From Sphingomonas sp. PP-CE-1G-424 (lineage in GTDB: Bacteria; Pseudomonadota; Alphaproteobacteria; Sphingomonadales; Sphingomonadaceae): a stretch of DNA of 40,252 nt. The stretch spans positions 1 through 40,252 of the forward strand of contig NZ_SLXW01000015.1 of the NCBI RefSeq assembly GCF_004341085.1, given 5' to 3'. The position numbers were made by a program, and so were the translations under genes. Each line of letters begins with the position of its first letter. Position 1 is the stretch's first letter. The notes below the pieces were generated by a model that was not told the DNA's origin, ran no database searches, and worked only from the letters and a program-made list of their open reading frames with translations. Shown piece by piece: positions 40,188 to 40,252 of the stretch.

Positions 40188-40252
40188 TAACTTAGCTTCG
40201 GTGTCCATATGCCCCTGGCGGGGGCGGTTCGTAAACTCAGCGGGTGCCATCC

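Noticed and set aside
1..40252. CRISPR arrays, tRNA or rRNA genes
   Set aside because: I saw no regularly spaced repeats and no tRNA- or rRNA-like sequence on either strand.

Overview
The window looks like part of a large accessory replicon, most likely a conjugative or mobilisable plasmid (or an integrated one), of an alphaproteobacterium of the Sphingomonadaceae type. This rests on high GC, a Ros/MucR-type regulator, a CcrM-like (GANTC-type) adenine methyltransferase, the DUF736 plus DUF2493 pair, and an alphaproteobacterial-style mobilisation module of ribbon-helix-helix protein, TraD-like coupling protein and MobF relaxase. No rRNA, tRNA, replication initiator, ParA or VirB/type IV secretion genes are visible, so the host assignment and plasmid status are inferences.

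Layout. 1-2.6 kb: a left-truncated IS1182-type transposase, an aspartate/glutamate racemase-family gene and a MucR-like regulator without zinc ligands, all on the minus strand. 2.7-11.6 kb: a long plus-strand cluster with an orphan ParB-like protein, an ArdC-like antirestriction metalloprotease-fold protein, a secreted nuclease-like lipoprotein and several conserved-looking unknowns. It is punctuated by strong hairpins, and one member carries an amber codon at codon 3. 11.6-22.3 kb: what looks like an inserted cargo/defence island. It holds a 1323-residue NACHT/STAND-like NTPase fused to a C-terminal PD-(D/E)xK nuclease, a HigBA-type toxin-antitoxin pair followed by a HEPN-like ORF, a periplasmic PBP5-like peptidase, a translationally coupled pair of an unknown protein and a CcrM-like methyltransferase with a novel N-terminal extension (visibly AT-richer than its neighbours), and a VapBC pair. 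22.5-25.6 kb: small unknowns, a Phd/PIN toxin-antitoxin pair, a single-domain response regulator, and a probable small RNA gene ending in a textbook terminator.

25.6-30.2 kb: two structured operons (DUF736 plus a DUF2493/SLOG protein; a small coiled-coil membrane protein; an unknown) separated by non-coding DNA packed with perfect short-loop hairpins and by a diverged 114-bp duplicated element. 30.2-40.2 kb: the transfer module. A small coiled-coil protein diverges from an RHH protein - TraD - MobF relaxase - Walker-less TraD-like protein - NERD protein - three small unknowns/membrane proteins. The 546-bp divergent gap holds repeated GTCTTAC and CGTAATACG motifs and is the best oriT candidate.

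How the parts fit: the right end processes and delivers plasmid DNA. The ArdC-like protein may protect it on entry, three toxin-antitoxin pairs stabilise it, and the island offers candidate antiphage functions. The two strongest leads for an undescribed system are the NACHT-nuclease fusion (11815-15786) and the unknown-protein/extended-methyltransferase pair (18968-21378).
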